DNA of 64,000 nt, taken from the NCBI GenBank assembly GCA_017311315.1, contig CM029612.1, positions 52,348,200-52,412,199 of the forward strand. Reading direction: 5' to 3'. Source of the DNA: Dendrocalamus latiflorus (taxonomy: Eukaryota > Streptophyta > Magnoliopsida > Poales > Poaceae). The position numbers were made by a program, and so were the translations under genes. This document shows positions 34,066-47,164 of the stretch, piece by piece. Position 1 is the stretch's first letter. Each line of letters starts with the position of its first letter. The notes below the pieces were generated by a model that had not been told where the DNA came from, did not search any database, and worked only from the letters and a program-made list of their open reading frames with translations.

Positions 34066-34324
34066 AAGGGCTTATTTTGAGTGGCTTTTGGCTGAAAATC
34101 ACTGTAGTTGGCTGAAAAAACACTGTAGCTGACGGTGACTTATTTGGCGTAATTAAATTTAAAAATAGAGAAAACATGTTAGCCCATCACGGACAATAAA
34201 ACGAATACAAAAAAAATAGAACCGACAAAAAAGCTCAAAAATCCAAAAAACCAAAAAAAGACGAAATTATTGAATAGTGAAAAATAAGCCAGAAACCAGA
34301 AGCCCAAGCCGAAACGAGCAGGGC
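34066..34324 (+). mobile_element. MITE family A, copy 3
   Basis: It starts CCCTGCTCAAAAGGGCTTAT and ends AAGCCGAAACGAGCAGGG, so CCCTGCTC and GAGCAGGG are exactly inverted. The interior has the CACTGTAG and AATTAAATTTAAAAA blocks of the family. Confidence 0.85.
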
Positions 34325-35894
34325 AGATGGTAAATAACTATTTGTCAGACAACATACCAAAATTAAAAAACTTACTATTAGTGAATGATCTAGAATGAAT
34401 TCAAGAACCTACTATTACAGGTATTTTTTGAAGTATCTTGCTTTGTCAACGGCATATGTGTTTTTCTTTTATTTTCTCTCCCTGTTTGTCAATGTGTTTA
34501 GGTCTTCTTTTTATATATATATATAGATATAGTTTTTAACATGTAGAGATACTAATTTTTGACATGTGATGATATACACTATATAAATTTAGATTCTAAT
34601 AAACAAAAATTAAAATCGGTGCGAAGACATGTGCCCCCCACCCCTGATTGCATAACAGCTGTGCATCACTGCAGCATGTGAGGCATATGTCCTTTTTTTA
34701 CGAAGAGCACATGTCCAGTGGCATGTGGTGACAAAAAGATCACATGCATGAACTAGGCAGTGCAGACTCTTTGTGATAAATAAACTTTTTTTTGATAAGT
34801 TTGTGATAAATAAACTTGTTAGTATAGTATGTGATCTATGCCCTATTTGTTATAGGATAAGAGGGCATAGAGTTCCAGCAAGTTGAGTGCATTTGCTGAA
34901 AACAAATTGGGGAGAAGGGCCATCCAAAAAGGGCAAGCAAAATGGTGCGCATAAAAAAGTTAGATGAAATAAATGTGGTTTAGTTGCTTACATTCAAACA
35001 AACTAAAGATTTTGGAATTTAGAATGCATGCATTATTGTCCTCTCTTTTTGCTTGTTTTTTTGTAATGTTCTAAAAACAATGATAAAATAACTACCCCAC
35101 TATAACATAGAGTTGAAGGCCATTCTTTTATGAGCAGATCCTTGAAACACAAAGAGGATCATGAAAATTGCTCAGGAAGAGAAGGCGATATTCTCAAATC
35201 AGAATCTGGATTAGGTCGAGGTAGATATCAGCACAAGATGAAATAAAAAAAATTATAGAGCATAGTATTAATAAGTTAGCATGTGCAAAGCAGTGACACA
35301 TGACATGTCTACGTCGAAAAAAGGGAACAGTGATAGTAGGTCATTTTAAGTACTTTGTGTGACATTTTTCCTTGAGCTAAATGGCCACAGTTCCCACCGA
35401 ACGGTTCGGCCAAACGGTGTACGTTAGAGCAAGCAAAAATATCCTTATGATCTCCACAGAAATTACATGTAGATCACCCCAAAAAAACGTGTCTCTACGT
35501 CTCAAAAAGAAATAAAAGAGTGATTAACAAACTGCAGAGGAACAAATATGTTAAAGGGAAACATTAAACAGGTTAGGTAACAGATTACAGATCCAAGTAA
35601 TTCCAGCCTATGAGAATGTGACTAATGGCATAAGCATAACACACCTTACTAAATTCGCATGAGAAAAAAAAATAGAACTTGAAGCTTTTCCTAATCATGT
35701 AACGCTAAGTTGCTAACACAAGCACATTAATTAGCATCTAAACACAGCATCAAGATTATGCAATCACAAAAGGAGAGGGCTAGGCTGCTTCTTACACTTG
35801 AGCGATCAGAGTTAAGGAAAGAAACAAGAGATTGAGGAATTCGTCCACGTAGTTGTAGCATCTTTACAGGGGAAACACCGGTGATATATGGAAT

Positions 35895-36104
35895 AATTTT
35901 GGACGGATCGTAGAGATATGAGAGAAATTGGAATCAAGACTCATCTAATGACTTGGGGAGATTAGAGAATTTTGGACGGATCGTAGAGATATGAGAGAAT
36001 TGGAATCAAGACTCATCTAATGACTTGGGGAGATTAGAGAATTTTGGACGGATCGTAGAGATATGAGAGAATTGGAATCAAGACTCATCTAAGGGCTTGG
36101 GGGA
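35895..36104. repeat. Tandem repeat, 72-73 bp period, three units
   Basis: TTTTGGACGGATCGTAGAG recurs at about 35898, 35971 and 36043. Units are nearly identical (one extra A in unit 1), which implies recent duplication. The third unit runs directly into a family A MITE. Confidence 0.93.
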
Positions 36105-36380
36105 GGCCCTGATCAATATGGCTTCAGCTTATTTTTGTACTATTCATAAATTTCGTCTTTTTTTAAACTTTTGACTTTTTTTTGAGTTTTTTTACCGGTT
36201 CTTTTTTTTCCTCGTATTTGTTTACATTATACGTGATGGGCTAATATGTTTTTTCTATTTTTAAATTTTTTTAAATTTAATTATGGTAAATAAGCCTCTG
36301 TCAGCTACAGTGTTTTTTTCAGCCAGCTACAGTGTTTTCAGCTATAAATCATGAGGCTTTCAGCCGAACCGATCACCACC
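36105..36380 (-). mobile_element. MITE family A, copy 4 (inverted)
   Basis: It is in reverse orientation: GGCCCTGATCAATATGGCTT at the left and AGCCGAACCGATCACCACC at the right. The ACTATTCATAAATTTCGTC and AAATTTAATTATG blocks mark the family. Confidence 0.85.
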
Positions 36381-38532
36381 TAGAGGATTTGGGTGTGGTG
36401 ACGCCAGGGGCGGTGCTGAGCTGCTGGCAATTGTATTATTCCAACTGCTTGGGTTGCATCTCATTCCATTCCATGCTATTCCGAGACCAAATGGGCAGAG
36501 CGTCCACTCTCCTTTTTTTTGTTTCCTCTCCCCTCTTGTGTACAGTTCATCCGTCCATGAACACGTTAGAATTTGGCTATACGAGAGGACCGAGGGTAGG
36601 TCGGTTGGTGGACTGCCAGTGAGCGAGCCACCCACCTGGACTCGTGCCTGCAGATGCCTCATTTTCGGGGATATGAACAGTATTCTATAGGTATTATTTA
36701 TATAAATAGTACCCTTCGAATCCACGGGCATGTAGGTATATCCAGTGATCAAAGAGTGTGTTTGTGCTCCATGAGACTCTACAGTCTCCATCTCATCTTA
36801 CGTATGTATATTAGGCGTACCCATATGGATGTGTGTGAGTGTGTGTGGTGTCATGTGTGTTCATACGTGCGTGAGTGCGTTCTTGTTATACTCAAAAAAA
36901 GAATTTGGTTATATGAGACAAAAGCCATTGATTTCTTAATCGTAGTGTACGACATGATTTAGTTCTATACTATTTGGGCAAATGAGAGAAGAGCAATATA
37001 AAAGATGAGTCTTTACCACTTTATTAAACATATGGGACATGGTATGAGATAGCATAAATAGAACTTTGGCTAAATACACACATGTGCACGCATGCATATG
37101 CAAATTCATGTATTTTTATGTGACTTGTGACATGCAACCGGCGTGGCACATCAATTGCCCAGTCCAGTGCACATTTTATTTTGTTAATCTATATCACCAT
37201 TTCTCTCCTTAACTACGTTTGAATGCAATTTAAAGAATTTCAATTCAGTTTCAATTACCGATGAATAATTGACGTGTCTTTACAAGAGGCTAGAGATTAA
37301 TGTGCGCCTTTAAAAGAGGCTAGAGATGTCTAGACCGAATTCTTCCTCCATTCTTTGGCATGCACTAGGAAGGAAAGAGAGCGAAATATCCAAACCATTA
37401 TCGCAGAGGGTTTATGCATAGGGCAACAATAAGGTTTCTGGGCAGTGCTTTTGCACGATCGCTCTTGCGTTGCTACCTCTATGTCCTGCACTGCATCAAG
37501 TCTGTGTTGTTTTCTGTTCTTCATCAAGCCCTATTATAAGTCGTTCGTGCGATTGATCAATTTGTTATAATTATTTTATTATGTATTTTTAAAATACAAT
37601 GAATTGTCTGCCGTTAGTTTCGATTATTGCATCATCAATCTTTTATTGTTTTTGAGTTCCAGTAAAATTTAGAATTAAAACAAAAATAATACTCACATTT
37701 CCACACATAATCAACGGTTAGATTTGATCTGTATCTCGTGCCTTTCAATCCAGAAGGCGCGTTCCTATCTTCGGCACCGCGAAAACGTTAAAATATCATT
37801 AGAAATGACTCGGTATTCCAATCTCTCCGCGTCAATATACCCTTTTTTTTTCTTTGAAGAGATCCGTCAACATACCTTGCCAGACAACAATTTTGGAAGT
37901 ACAAATTCCTGATCATGCCTATTTCAAACGCATCGCAATCACAGCCGGAGCCTGTTGTTACCGCTATCACCCATTTCACCGGAGCCTATCGTGCATCGTC
38001 CAGGAAAACCAGGGAGATCTCAAATAAAAGAATTGTTTACATAAATGGTACTATACCTATTTTTTCTTTAAATTTAGTTTATAGATATCCAATTTTGCAG
38101 ATCTAGCCTTTCTCCCCGAACTCGACAGCCGCGACGGACGACACGTGTCGCCTATCACGCTACAGGAGCTCGGTAAGTGTGCTGAGCCACGAGAGCTCGA
38201 TAGTACCTGCCGAGCTTCGGTTGCTTGGTAGCAGGAGCTGCCAAGCCTCCCACAGCGGCAGCGATTAGTTTTTCATGATTAGCACTAATTAAATATGACT
38301 AATACTAATTACATACAATTAGTATTAATTAAGTATACACACTAATTATATGTGGCCGGTCGGCGAAAAGCCGAGCTAGGGGCCATAACTTTGCAGGTAT
38401 AAGAAAAAGGCTAGATTTACAAAAACGATGCACGATGCGGCATGCAAATTGGATTCCAACAGCATCCCCACCCCACACTTCGTTGCTTTAGAATTTTTTT
38501 ATATGGATTACTACCTTTTGTGAACAAGATTA
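36381..38532. other. Spacer without a recognisable gene
   Basis: Open frames are short and show no domain that I know. Around 36800-36880 there is a GTGTGTG-rich stretch. No clear repeat family beyond the entries listed. Confidence 0.5.
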
Positions 38533-38692
38533 CTACTAGCCCTTTATTGTTGAGTCATGGATGAAGCATCATGCTGCATTAGGCTAGAAAGGCACACCCA
38601 AAAGGAAGGTTCTACTAGCCCTTTATTGTTGTGTCATGGATGAAGAATCATGCTGCATTAGGCTAGAAAGGCACAACCGAAAAGGAAGGTTC
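38533..38692. repeat. Direct tandem duplication, 79-bp period
   Basis: CTACTAGCCCTTTATTGTTG starts at 38533 and again at 38612, followed in both by ATGGATGAAG and ATCATGCTGCATTAGGCTAG. There are two units with a few differences. Confidence 0.92.
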
Positions 38693-38907
38693 TTTGAGCA
38701 TAAAGTTCAGTGTGTATTATAAAGTTCGAGACCCTGCTAATACATCAACTCGTAATGATCGTCTGCATCACTATTCACGTACTAGCATTGGATAAGTCTC
38801 CGTCCAGGTTTTTTTTCAGACATCCAAAAGACTTGCGTGTACTGTGTTAAGAGTCTATTAAGATTTGTGTAATATATGTTGTACATTTATTTGTAAGATA
38901 TAGGACC

Positions 38908-39000
38908 TGTTCTTTTATACCGCATCTTATTAATTTAATAGATAGAGATTGCTGAGAGCAGCCAAAAACAAAAAATTATTGAAAAGCTAAAAAGAATAGG
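38908..39000. mobile_element. Short MITE with family B-like ends
   Basis: About 93 bp with CCTGTTCTTTTATA at the left and GCTAAAAAGAATAGG at the right, an inverted pair like the family B ends. The interior is different or deleted. It abuts the long inverted repeat. Confidence 0.5.
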
Positions 39001-39007
39001 ACTATAT

Positions 39008-40650
39008 AGTTCGGCCATATTGGCGTATTTTCGCCTCGTTTTTGCAAGAACGATAGTTCTCACGCGAGAATTTCATAAATGGCACCTCTACCGCACGGCC
39101 ACCACGCGGAATTGATCTAGAGGCAACACGTACCCTCGTCGCATGGTGGCCATGCAGATTAGCCAAATCTGCACGGTGGTCGTGCGGCCGACACTATAGC
39201 ACTGCACGGTTACCGTGCAGACAACACTGTAGCATATTGTACTAAATTTTCAGGAAAATCTATTTAAATATTTTTTTGTAAGAATTTTTAAATAAAGCAA
39301 ATGAGTTCCGAAAATTGTAAGTTTTTTGTGGAGCCTCCTAACATAGTGTACTTACTTGTGTAATTTTTTCATAATTTTATCTATTCTAAAATTTTCTCTA
39401 AAATTTATTTAATTATACTGTTTGTAGGAATTGTCAATGTAGAAAATGAGGTCCAAATATTATGAATTTTTTGAAGGCTCCTTACATAGTATATTTGATT
39501 ATGTAATTTTTCTAGAATTTTATATATTATGAAATTATCTCAAAAATTAAGGATTTATGTCTAAAAAATAGGATTTTAGGTTTCAGAAATTAGAGTTTTG
39601 TGATTTCATGTGACTTGGAATGTGAAAAGTTTAATACCATATAACTACTCTAGGTAAGAGACACCCATTAAGGGTTTAGGCCATCGCTCGGTCTCCCTCC
39701 TCCGTAATCTATCACCTTGTCGCTTCGGCCAGAAGTTTGAGTTAGGGTTTTAGGGTTTTTTTGCAAGTGATGCGGGTAGCCGTTTGAGTTAGGGTTTTAG
39801 CATTTTATGTTATGTTTTTTTTTGAAAATATGTTAGGGTTTTTGATAGGTTGTTTTTTGCAAAAAATGTAACGGTTTTTGTTTTATGACGATCGAGGGAG
39901 AAATGTGGATGACTTGGTCGTGATTCAATGGATGAAGAAATCGAGTAAGGTTAATCTTTTTCAGTTACCCAAGGAATAGACCACCCCCAAAACTATTACT
40001 TTGTACGGAGGAGGGAGACCAGGTAGTGGCTTAAACTCTTAATGGGTGTCTCTTACCTAGGGTAGTCATGTGGTACTAAACTTGGCACATCCCAAGTCAC
40101 ATGAAACCATAAATCCTAATTTTCAAGACCTAAACTCTTAAATTTTGAGATAATTTCATAACATATAAAATTTTGTAAAAATTACACAATAAAGTACACT
40201 ATGTAAAAAGCCTCCAAAAAATTCATAATGTTTGGACCTCATTTTCTATATTAAAAAATTCCTACAAATATTATACTTAAATAAATTATAGGGAAAATTC
40301 AGAATAGATAAAATTATGGAAAAATTATACAAATAAGTACATTGTGTCGGGTGGCTCCACAAAAATTTACAATTTTTGAAGTTTAGTTGCTATATTTAAA
40401 AATTACCACAAAAATCTACTTAAATGGATTTTTCTAAAAATTTACTACAGTGTGCTACAGTGTTGTTCACACGGCAACCATGTGGTGCTACAGTGCCATC
40501 CGCACGGCACTGTGCGGCGGGGGTACGTGTCACCTCCGGATCAATTCTGCGCGGTGGCCGTGTGGTGGAGATGCCATTTTTACGGTTTCCGCGTGAGGAC
40601 TATCATTCTTGCAAAAACAAGGTGAAAATATGCCAATATAGCCCAAAACT
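39008..40650. repeat. Long inverted repeat with arms of about 650-700 bp
   Basis: The left arm (about 39008-39706) is matched in reverse complement by the right arm (about 40003-40650), with a spacer of about 296 bp. Paired landmarks are: CATATTGGCGTATTTTCGCC against 40621-40640; the CACGGCCACC blocks; AAATGAGGTCCAAATATTAT against the block at about 40222; AAGAGACACCCATTA against 40044; and CTCCCTCCTCCGTA against 40005-40019. Identity looks like 80-85% with small indels. The outer ~220 bp of each arm is rich in CACGGCC/GGCCGTG and the rest is AT-rich. No protein frame spans it. It could be a foldback or TIR-MULE element; I could not find a clean target duplication. Confidence 0.85.
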
Positions 40651-42004
40651 CTGCAAAAAGTAATAGTATAACCACAATTATTTGGCAATCTGGACGTTGA
40701 TTAGGACTACACTTACAAGAAAACTCTTAGCATCTTTCTGTTATGATCCATGTGTTAGTGGTGCTGCGTTGAAACTTGACGCAGCCCACTTAAACTAAAT
40801 ACTGATCAAAGAACAAACATGATGACACAGAAAAGATGAACAAAGAAAAGGAGGAAAAACTCGAAGCTGTGTGAGTGACCCCTCGAGTTCGCAATGCCAG
40901 TGTACACACAACACAGATTAATCTGCAAATCACACTTCAAGCAAAAAAGAACAAACAAAAGATTCCAAGGTTTCAGAATTTCGAAGTTCTAACACAGAAC
41001 TAATAATTAAGAGCACAAGCCGTAGAACTTCTGATGCATGCTCGAACATTCCTCTATGCTCTCAGATCTCAACAAATCATCTGTTATCCATGGGGTGGAA
41101 CCAACAAAAGATTACCCTAGGGCAGAACGTCATCCGAGGGAGGAACTGTAAACAGGAACACTTCTCTGGGAATGAACCAATAACAGTAGTACGTAGCTAG
41201 ATTGTTAGACTTATGATCCTAAATCGAATCGAAGACGTATTTCAGGATCAAAATCGTAAAATCCAAAATTCTACCTGATTCTTCTAAAAATACATTTTTT
41301 TTCATTTTGTCATATATCCCAATGGTGATATGAGTGTTTATTTAGTCATTTGTTACCTAATTTGATTAATTATGTATAACTCATTTTTTTATCTAAATGC
41401 AAAAGAACTGCACTTAATTTCATTGAAGAAGAAGAATTACAGCATTGTCTAAGATGGACCACCAAAGCACCGCACCACATATGGGAAAAACCTATTTGGA
41501 CACCAAACACCAAACTAGCACCACTAACGCCGAGGTTTACGACACCATCTAGCCGAAAACACCCATTGCCAGCTGTCACACACATTAAAAAACGCATGCC
41601 GTGGCCTGACATGCTACAAGACACCACTGGACAGCCACCACGCGTCACCACACGTTAACACATCATGCGCAGCCGAGGTGCGCACATCACTGCCGTGTCG
41701 CCATGACGCACAACCCCCTGATACTGCCATAATGCATAAACACCATGGAATGTCAAAAGTGCCAATGCGTGCCGCCCACCGCGACACACCACCGCCAAGG
41801 GCCTTGCTGCCACAATGACGCGCTACCTAGAGTCCCGTCATCAGCCAGAGTACCGCCCGCCATGACACATCACCACGCCGCCATGATGCACACCCATGCC
41901 ACGCTAACGACAGGCTTGCCGCCACGACTCGTTGCCTAGGAGGACACCTTGGCCAGAAGCATAGTCCATGTGAGGCCTAGCTCACCACCTCTGCACTCCT
42001 TGCT
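40651..42004. other. Spacer without a recognisable gene
   Basis: About 40650-41400 is AT-rich and featureless. About 41430-42000 becomes CA/GC-rich with many CCGCCACG/CACACCACCG motifs and leads into the tandem array that follows. Frames here are not protein-like. Confidence 0.45.
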
Positions 42005-42690
42005 GTGATCGCCCTGATTGGAGACACCGACGAAGACCACATTGGGCATGCTTCATTTTCATCCACCGAGCTCGGCCAAATCTGGCAAGGGGAGGGCAGA
42101 TCTGGAACACATCGGTAAGGATGTAACAGAACTCGGAATGATTTGGAGGTAGCACTGAGTCTGTGCTATTGGCGCACGTTGCACCGACACACCACACCGT
42201 GACCCTAGCCATTAGCTGCCGCAACCCCTCGCGTGCACTCATGCATAGTCGCACCTAACACCTCATGCTACCTGTCGCGCTGCCTTGATGATGCCGACAT
42301 AGACTACACTAGGCTTGCTTCGATTCCGACCACCGGGCTAGGCCAGATCTAGCAAGGGGGAGGGCAGCTTTGGCCCCCATTAGCGAGGATGAAGCAAAAC
42401 CCGACATGATCTTGAGGCTATGCTAGGTCCGTGCCGTCAGCACACACCCGCACCAGCACACCATGCCGTGATCCCTGGCCACCGAGCTGCCGTGACCCAC
42501 ACATGCACCTCATGCGTGATTGCACCAAACACCTACGCTACCCACTGTGCCGCCCTGACGACGCCGACCAAGACAACACTAGGCCTGCTTCGACTCCAAC
42601 CACTGGGCTCAGCTAGATTTGGCAAGGAGGAGGGCAGATCTGGCTCGCATTGGAGAGGAGGGAGAAGATCCTACCAAGATTAGGGGGAAA
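42005..42690. repeat. Degenerate tandem repeat, about 268-bp period
   Basis: A block with GACGCCGAC-AAGAC-ACACTAGGC, CTGCTTCGA-TCC-ACCA and GGGCTC-GC-AGATCTGGCAAGG recurs at about 42027, 42293 and 42562. Between them, a CACACC-CCATGCCGTGA block occurs at about 42190 and 42458. Two and a half diverged units are visible. It may be the non-coding part of an old transposon. Confidence 0.75.
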
Positions 42691-43403
42691 CGTCAGCTTG
42701 TGCCTGTGCATGCCCACACCAACGCTTGCCCGCACCGCACAAATGTTGCTCACCTCTACGCTCTGGCAACTAGAGCCCGATGACTAACAGATCTTGGGGA
42801 GGTCACCCCAGATTTGGAGGAGGGAGAGAGAGAGAGAGAGCAGAGGCTGCAGCTGGAGGCCCCACCGCCGTTAGAGGCGGTGGCGAGGAAGGGAGCACAT
42901 TGGTGTGGGTTCTATGATGGAGGGGTTTGGTCGCCTCTTGATTCGCCTTGGGAGCAGCTCAGGAGGGCTCAGCTTCAAAATGTTCGTATACCGTATTCAT
43001 GACTAGAATGGTGGTTTTGATTCTACGTTATTCAGAGCTACTTCTAGAATAGCAATTAGGTAGGATTGTAGGATTTCTACGATTAGGATCGTGAATTTGG
43101 ATACGTAGGGCCAAGATGTGTCGGGTGGAGTTAACAACAGGATAAATCCACTTTTCTTTAGTGCATCAAGATGAACAAGCAAGCACGTAAGTCGAAGGAG
43201 TCTTAGCATGAGCCCTCGACTTTCATGGCAGCAGCAAAACAATGCTAAGAAGTAAGCCTGTCAAAACGAAGCAACGGCACTCATAACATGATCCCTAACG
43301 AAGTCCCATCTTGTCTTTCCGCACTCCCCACTCCAATCCCTCCATTCGCTGCCAAACACAACAACCTAAAGCTTAGATGGGTGACACCATGCTGCTACAG
43401 TAT
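42691..43403. other. Spacer with a short GA microsatellite
   Basis: A (GA)n run of about 17 bases lies at 42824-42840. No gene is supported. Confidence 0.45.
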
Positions 43404-43630
43404 GGCCCCGTTTGGCACAGCTCTAGCTCTGAGATCTATGCTAGATCTGTAGTTTGTTGACTAAATTAAAGTGATTTAAATATTTTTATTTAATATATAA
43501 TATAAATGAAATGAGTCATGTAAATGTACTTAACATGCCTATAACTCTAGATCCAGGATTTCCTAGAGCTACAGATGACCAGCTCTAGGATATCAGATTT
43601 TCTAGAGCTAGAGCTCTGCCAAACGGGGCC
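43404..43630. mobile_element. MITE with GGCCCCGTTTGGCA ends (227 bp)
   Basis: Perfect 14-bp inverted ends, GGCCCCGTTTGGCA and TGCCAAACGGGGCC, are flanked by TAT on each side (43401-43403 and 43631-43633). The next ~20 bp inward also pair (AGCTCTAGCTCT). Non-coding; the 3-bp duplication suggests PIF/Harbinger. Confidence 0.85.
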
Positions 43631-43771
43631 TATACTATAAGCAACACAAGAAGTGCATTAGCTCACAAATCTAAGAAGTACTGCACAGTTCAAATGAAAC
43701 TAACTAAGCAATTAATTGGGTGCAGGGCAGTAAAATTACCTGACCAGCCAAGCGCAGGACTTCGCACCCGG

Positions 43772-44380
43772 TCAGTCAGACCATCTTGTCTTCCTCTTGC
43801 GCGGGGCGGCAAGAGGAGCGAGGCACTGACCCTCGAGGTGCTCGAGGAAACCGGAGCCGACGAGCCTGGAGGACAGGAGGCTCCCGCTGCGCATGTCGAC
43901 GCGGAACGTGTGCTGCTCTTTGACGTGCGTGCACTGCTTCTCGTCGTTGCAGTAATCACCTATCGGCAGGTAGAGGACGCCGTCCTCCCGCGCACGAGCA
44001 CACCGGCAGCCCCGCCCACTTGAACTCCTGCTGCTCCCAGAGGTCTCCACTCCCGGAGACCCGGGCGTCAGGGTCCACATGGTCACCTTGTTGTCGGTGC
44101 TGCCGAGGTAGCCGTCGATGGTGGCGAACTTGATGGAGTCCCCGACGCAGCCCATGGTCCGGTACATCTGCGGCGGGGAGCTCTCGGTGTCGGTGGTGCT
44201 GAAGTCAGGCCGGCGCCACGGGGGCAGGTCGATGAAGTGGAATTGCACGCAGTCGCACTCGTCGGAGAGCAGGTCGCTGTGCTCGCAGAACAGGACGTCT
44301 CGCAAGAGGTCAGCGCAGAGAAGACATGCCTTTCTTGGAGAGAAAAGCTGATCGACGATGCTGGTGGACGAGCGATCCAT
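43772..44380 (-). pseudogene. DUF1618-family gene remnant
   Basis: The minus-strand frame from 44380 gives CADLLRDVLFCEHSDLLSDE, FHFIDLPP, PDFSTTDTESSPPQMYRTMG and DSIKFATIDGYLGSTDNKVT. It then loses frame after MWTLTPG. A different frame reads DLWEQQEFKWAGLPVCSC, and the first frame returns as EDGVLYLPIGDY and continues to a stop at 43772. These blocks are characteristic of the C-terminal half of grass DUF1618 proteins, a large family of unknown function. The N-terminal half is missing, and two compensating indels (about 44060 and 43990) garble some 25 residues. It is probably a decayed fragment. Confidence 0.75.
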
Positions 44381-44529
44381 GTTATTCGCGTCGATGTGTG
44401 TAGGTACATTAGATGGAAGACGAGCCCGGAGAGGAGATTTCTACTCGCCGGCCGGATTGATCCAAGTAGAAGGGGGAGGAGGAGCGATCGTGGTGGATTC
44501 GTTAGGGTTCTCTCTTCATCCAGTTTACG

Positions 44530-44640
44530 CATGCTTAATATTCACGGTCCTGCATGGCCTCGTTGGTGTCGCCGAGGTAGCCTTCGACGGTGACGAACGT
44601 GACGCTTGACGGACTCCAGGGCGGACAGGGCAAACAGACC
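44530..44640 (-). pseudogene. Second, smaller DUF1618-like scrap
   Basis: Minus-strand frame SSVTFVTVEGYLGDTNEA resembles the DSIKFATIDGYLGSTDNK block of the remnant next to it. Nothing else of the domain is preserved, so it is a partial duplicate. Confidence 0.5.
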
Positions 44641-44714
44641 TGGTAGGCCGGCGGAGAGAGGCGGCCGCGTCGCCGTCTTTTAGGCCTTCTTGCTAGTTCT
44701 CAGTCGGATTCCTC

Positions 44715-44981
44715 ATCTACTTTTTCTCATTTTCAGCTTCTAAAAGCTGCTTTTCGACTTTTCTACAGCAATTAACTTTTAAACAAAGTATTTTTCAAGA
44801 TAGGATCTACAATTAATTATAGTATATACTTTATTGACTTCATTTATATCGGCAAAAACCGTACATAAGTTTATGTTATTCTGTGATCTCTCGTACAAAC
44901 AGCCCAAAAATCATAAGCCGCAGCTAAAAATCATATACCGCAGCCAAAAACCACAAACCGCAGCTAAAAAGAACAGGCCCT
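44715..44981. mobile_element. MITE family B, copy 3
   Basis: The interior shares AATTAACTTTTAAACAAAGT, GATCTACAATTAATTATAGT and CAAAAACCGTACATAAGTTT with the family. The right part has three partial CGCAGC(T/C)AAAAA repeats. It is flanked by a 14-bp near-perfect direct repeat, CAGTCGGATTCCTC at 44701 and CAGCCGGATTCCTC at 44982, which probably includes the target duplication. Confidence 0.7.
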
Positions 44982-44995
44982 CAGCCGGATTCCTC

Positions 44996-45535
44996 TCGCC
45001 AATTGATGCACGCATCCATGCGAGTTTACAAAGGAACTAGCTTACGAACGAACCTATGGTTACACATTAGGATTTCCCTTAAATTTTACCAGGATACGAC
45101 AACAGGGTTATACATAAATCACTAGATCAACAGCTAATGCGCCTGAAAAGTACACTGCCAAAAGTAACTCCAACAGCATGGAACGGGGCTCGACACACAG
45201 CACAAAGCTTTTGAGATACATATCACAAAAATGATAATCCGGGCATAAGAATACCGAGCAGGCGTGCAATTATCTGCTCTAGGCAGAAACTACTGGCGAA
45301 TAACACCAAACATGGAAAGAGTCAATCCGCAACAAGCTCACGGAAATCAAATTACCCTTAGAAGTTCCAAAAGACATTCAAGATACAATATATTAAGGTT
45401 CCAGAACTGCAGAAGATTATCATAGGGCAAAACATCATCCGAGGAACTGTCTTAAACAGGAACACTTAATGAAGACTCTCTGGCTATGCATATCCAACAC
45501 AGTAGTAGGGCCAAGATGTGTGGGGTAGATATAAC
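44996..45535. other. Spacer and probable 3' untranslated region of ribosomal protein S18
   Basis: The part next to 45535 should be the RPS18 3' end. No other feature is seen. Confidence 0.4.

Positions 45536-47164
<1,629 letters not shown>

Larger units (their letters stand above)
32788..35894. other. Spacer upstream of glutamate dehydrogenase with nested MITEs
   Basis: Apart from three MITEs (33399-33681, 33794-34022, 34066-34324) this stretch is AT-rich and carries no gene that I recognise. The first few hundred bases are the original GDH upstream region displaced by the Copia insertion. Confidence 0.5.

Noticed and set aside
39008..40650. Calling the long inverted repeat a microRNA precursor
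   Set aside because: Arms of 650 bp with 15-20% divergence are far longer than miRNA hairpins, and no known mature miRNA sequence is recognised.
41370..41651. 93-codon minus-strand frame with several Cys and Gly
   Set aside because: No recognised domain, lies in low-complexity CA-rich sequence leading into the tandem repeat.
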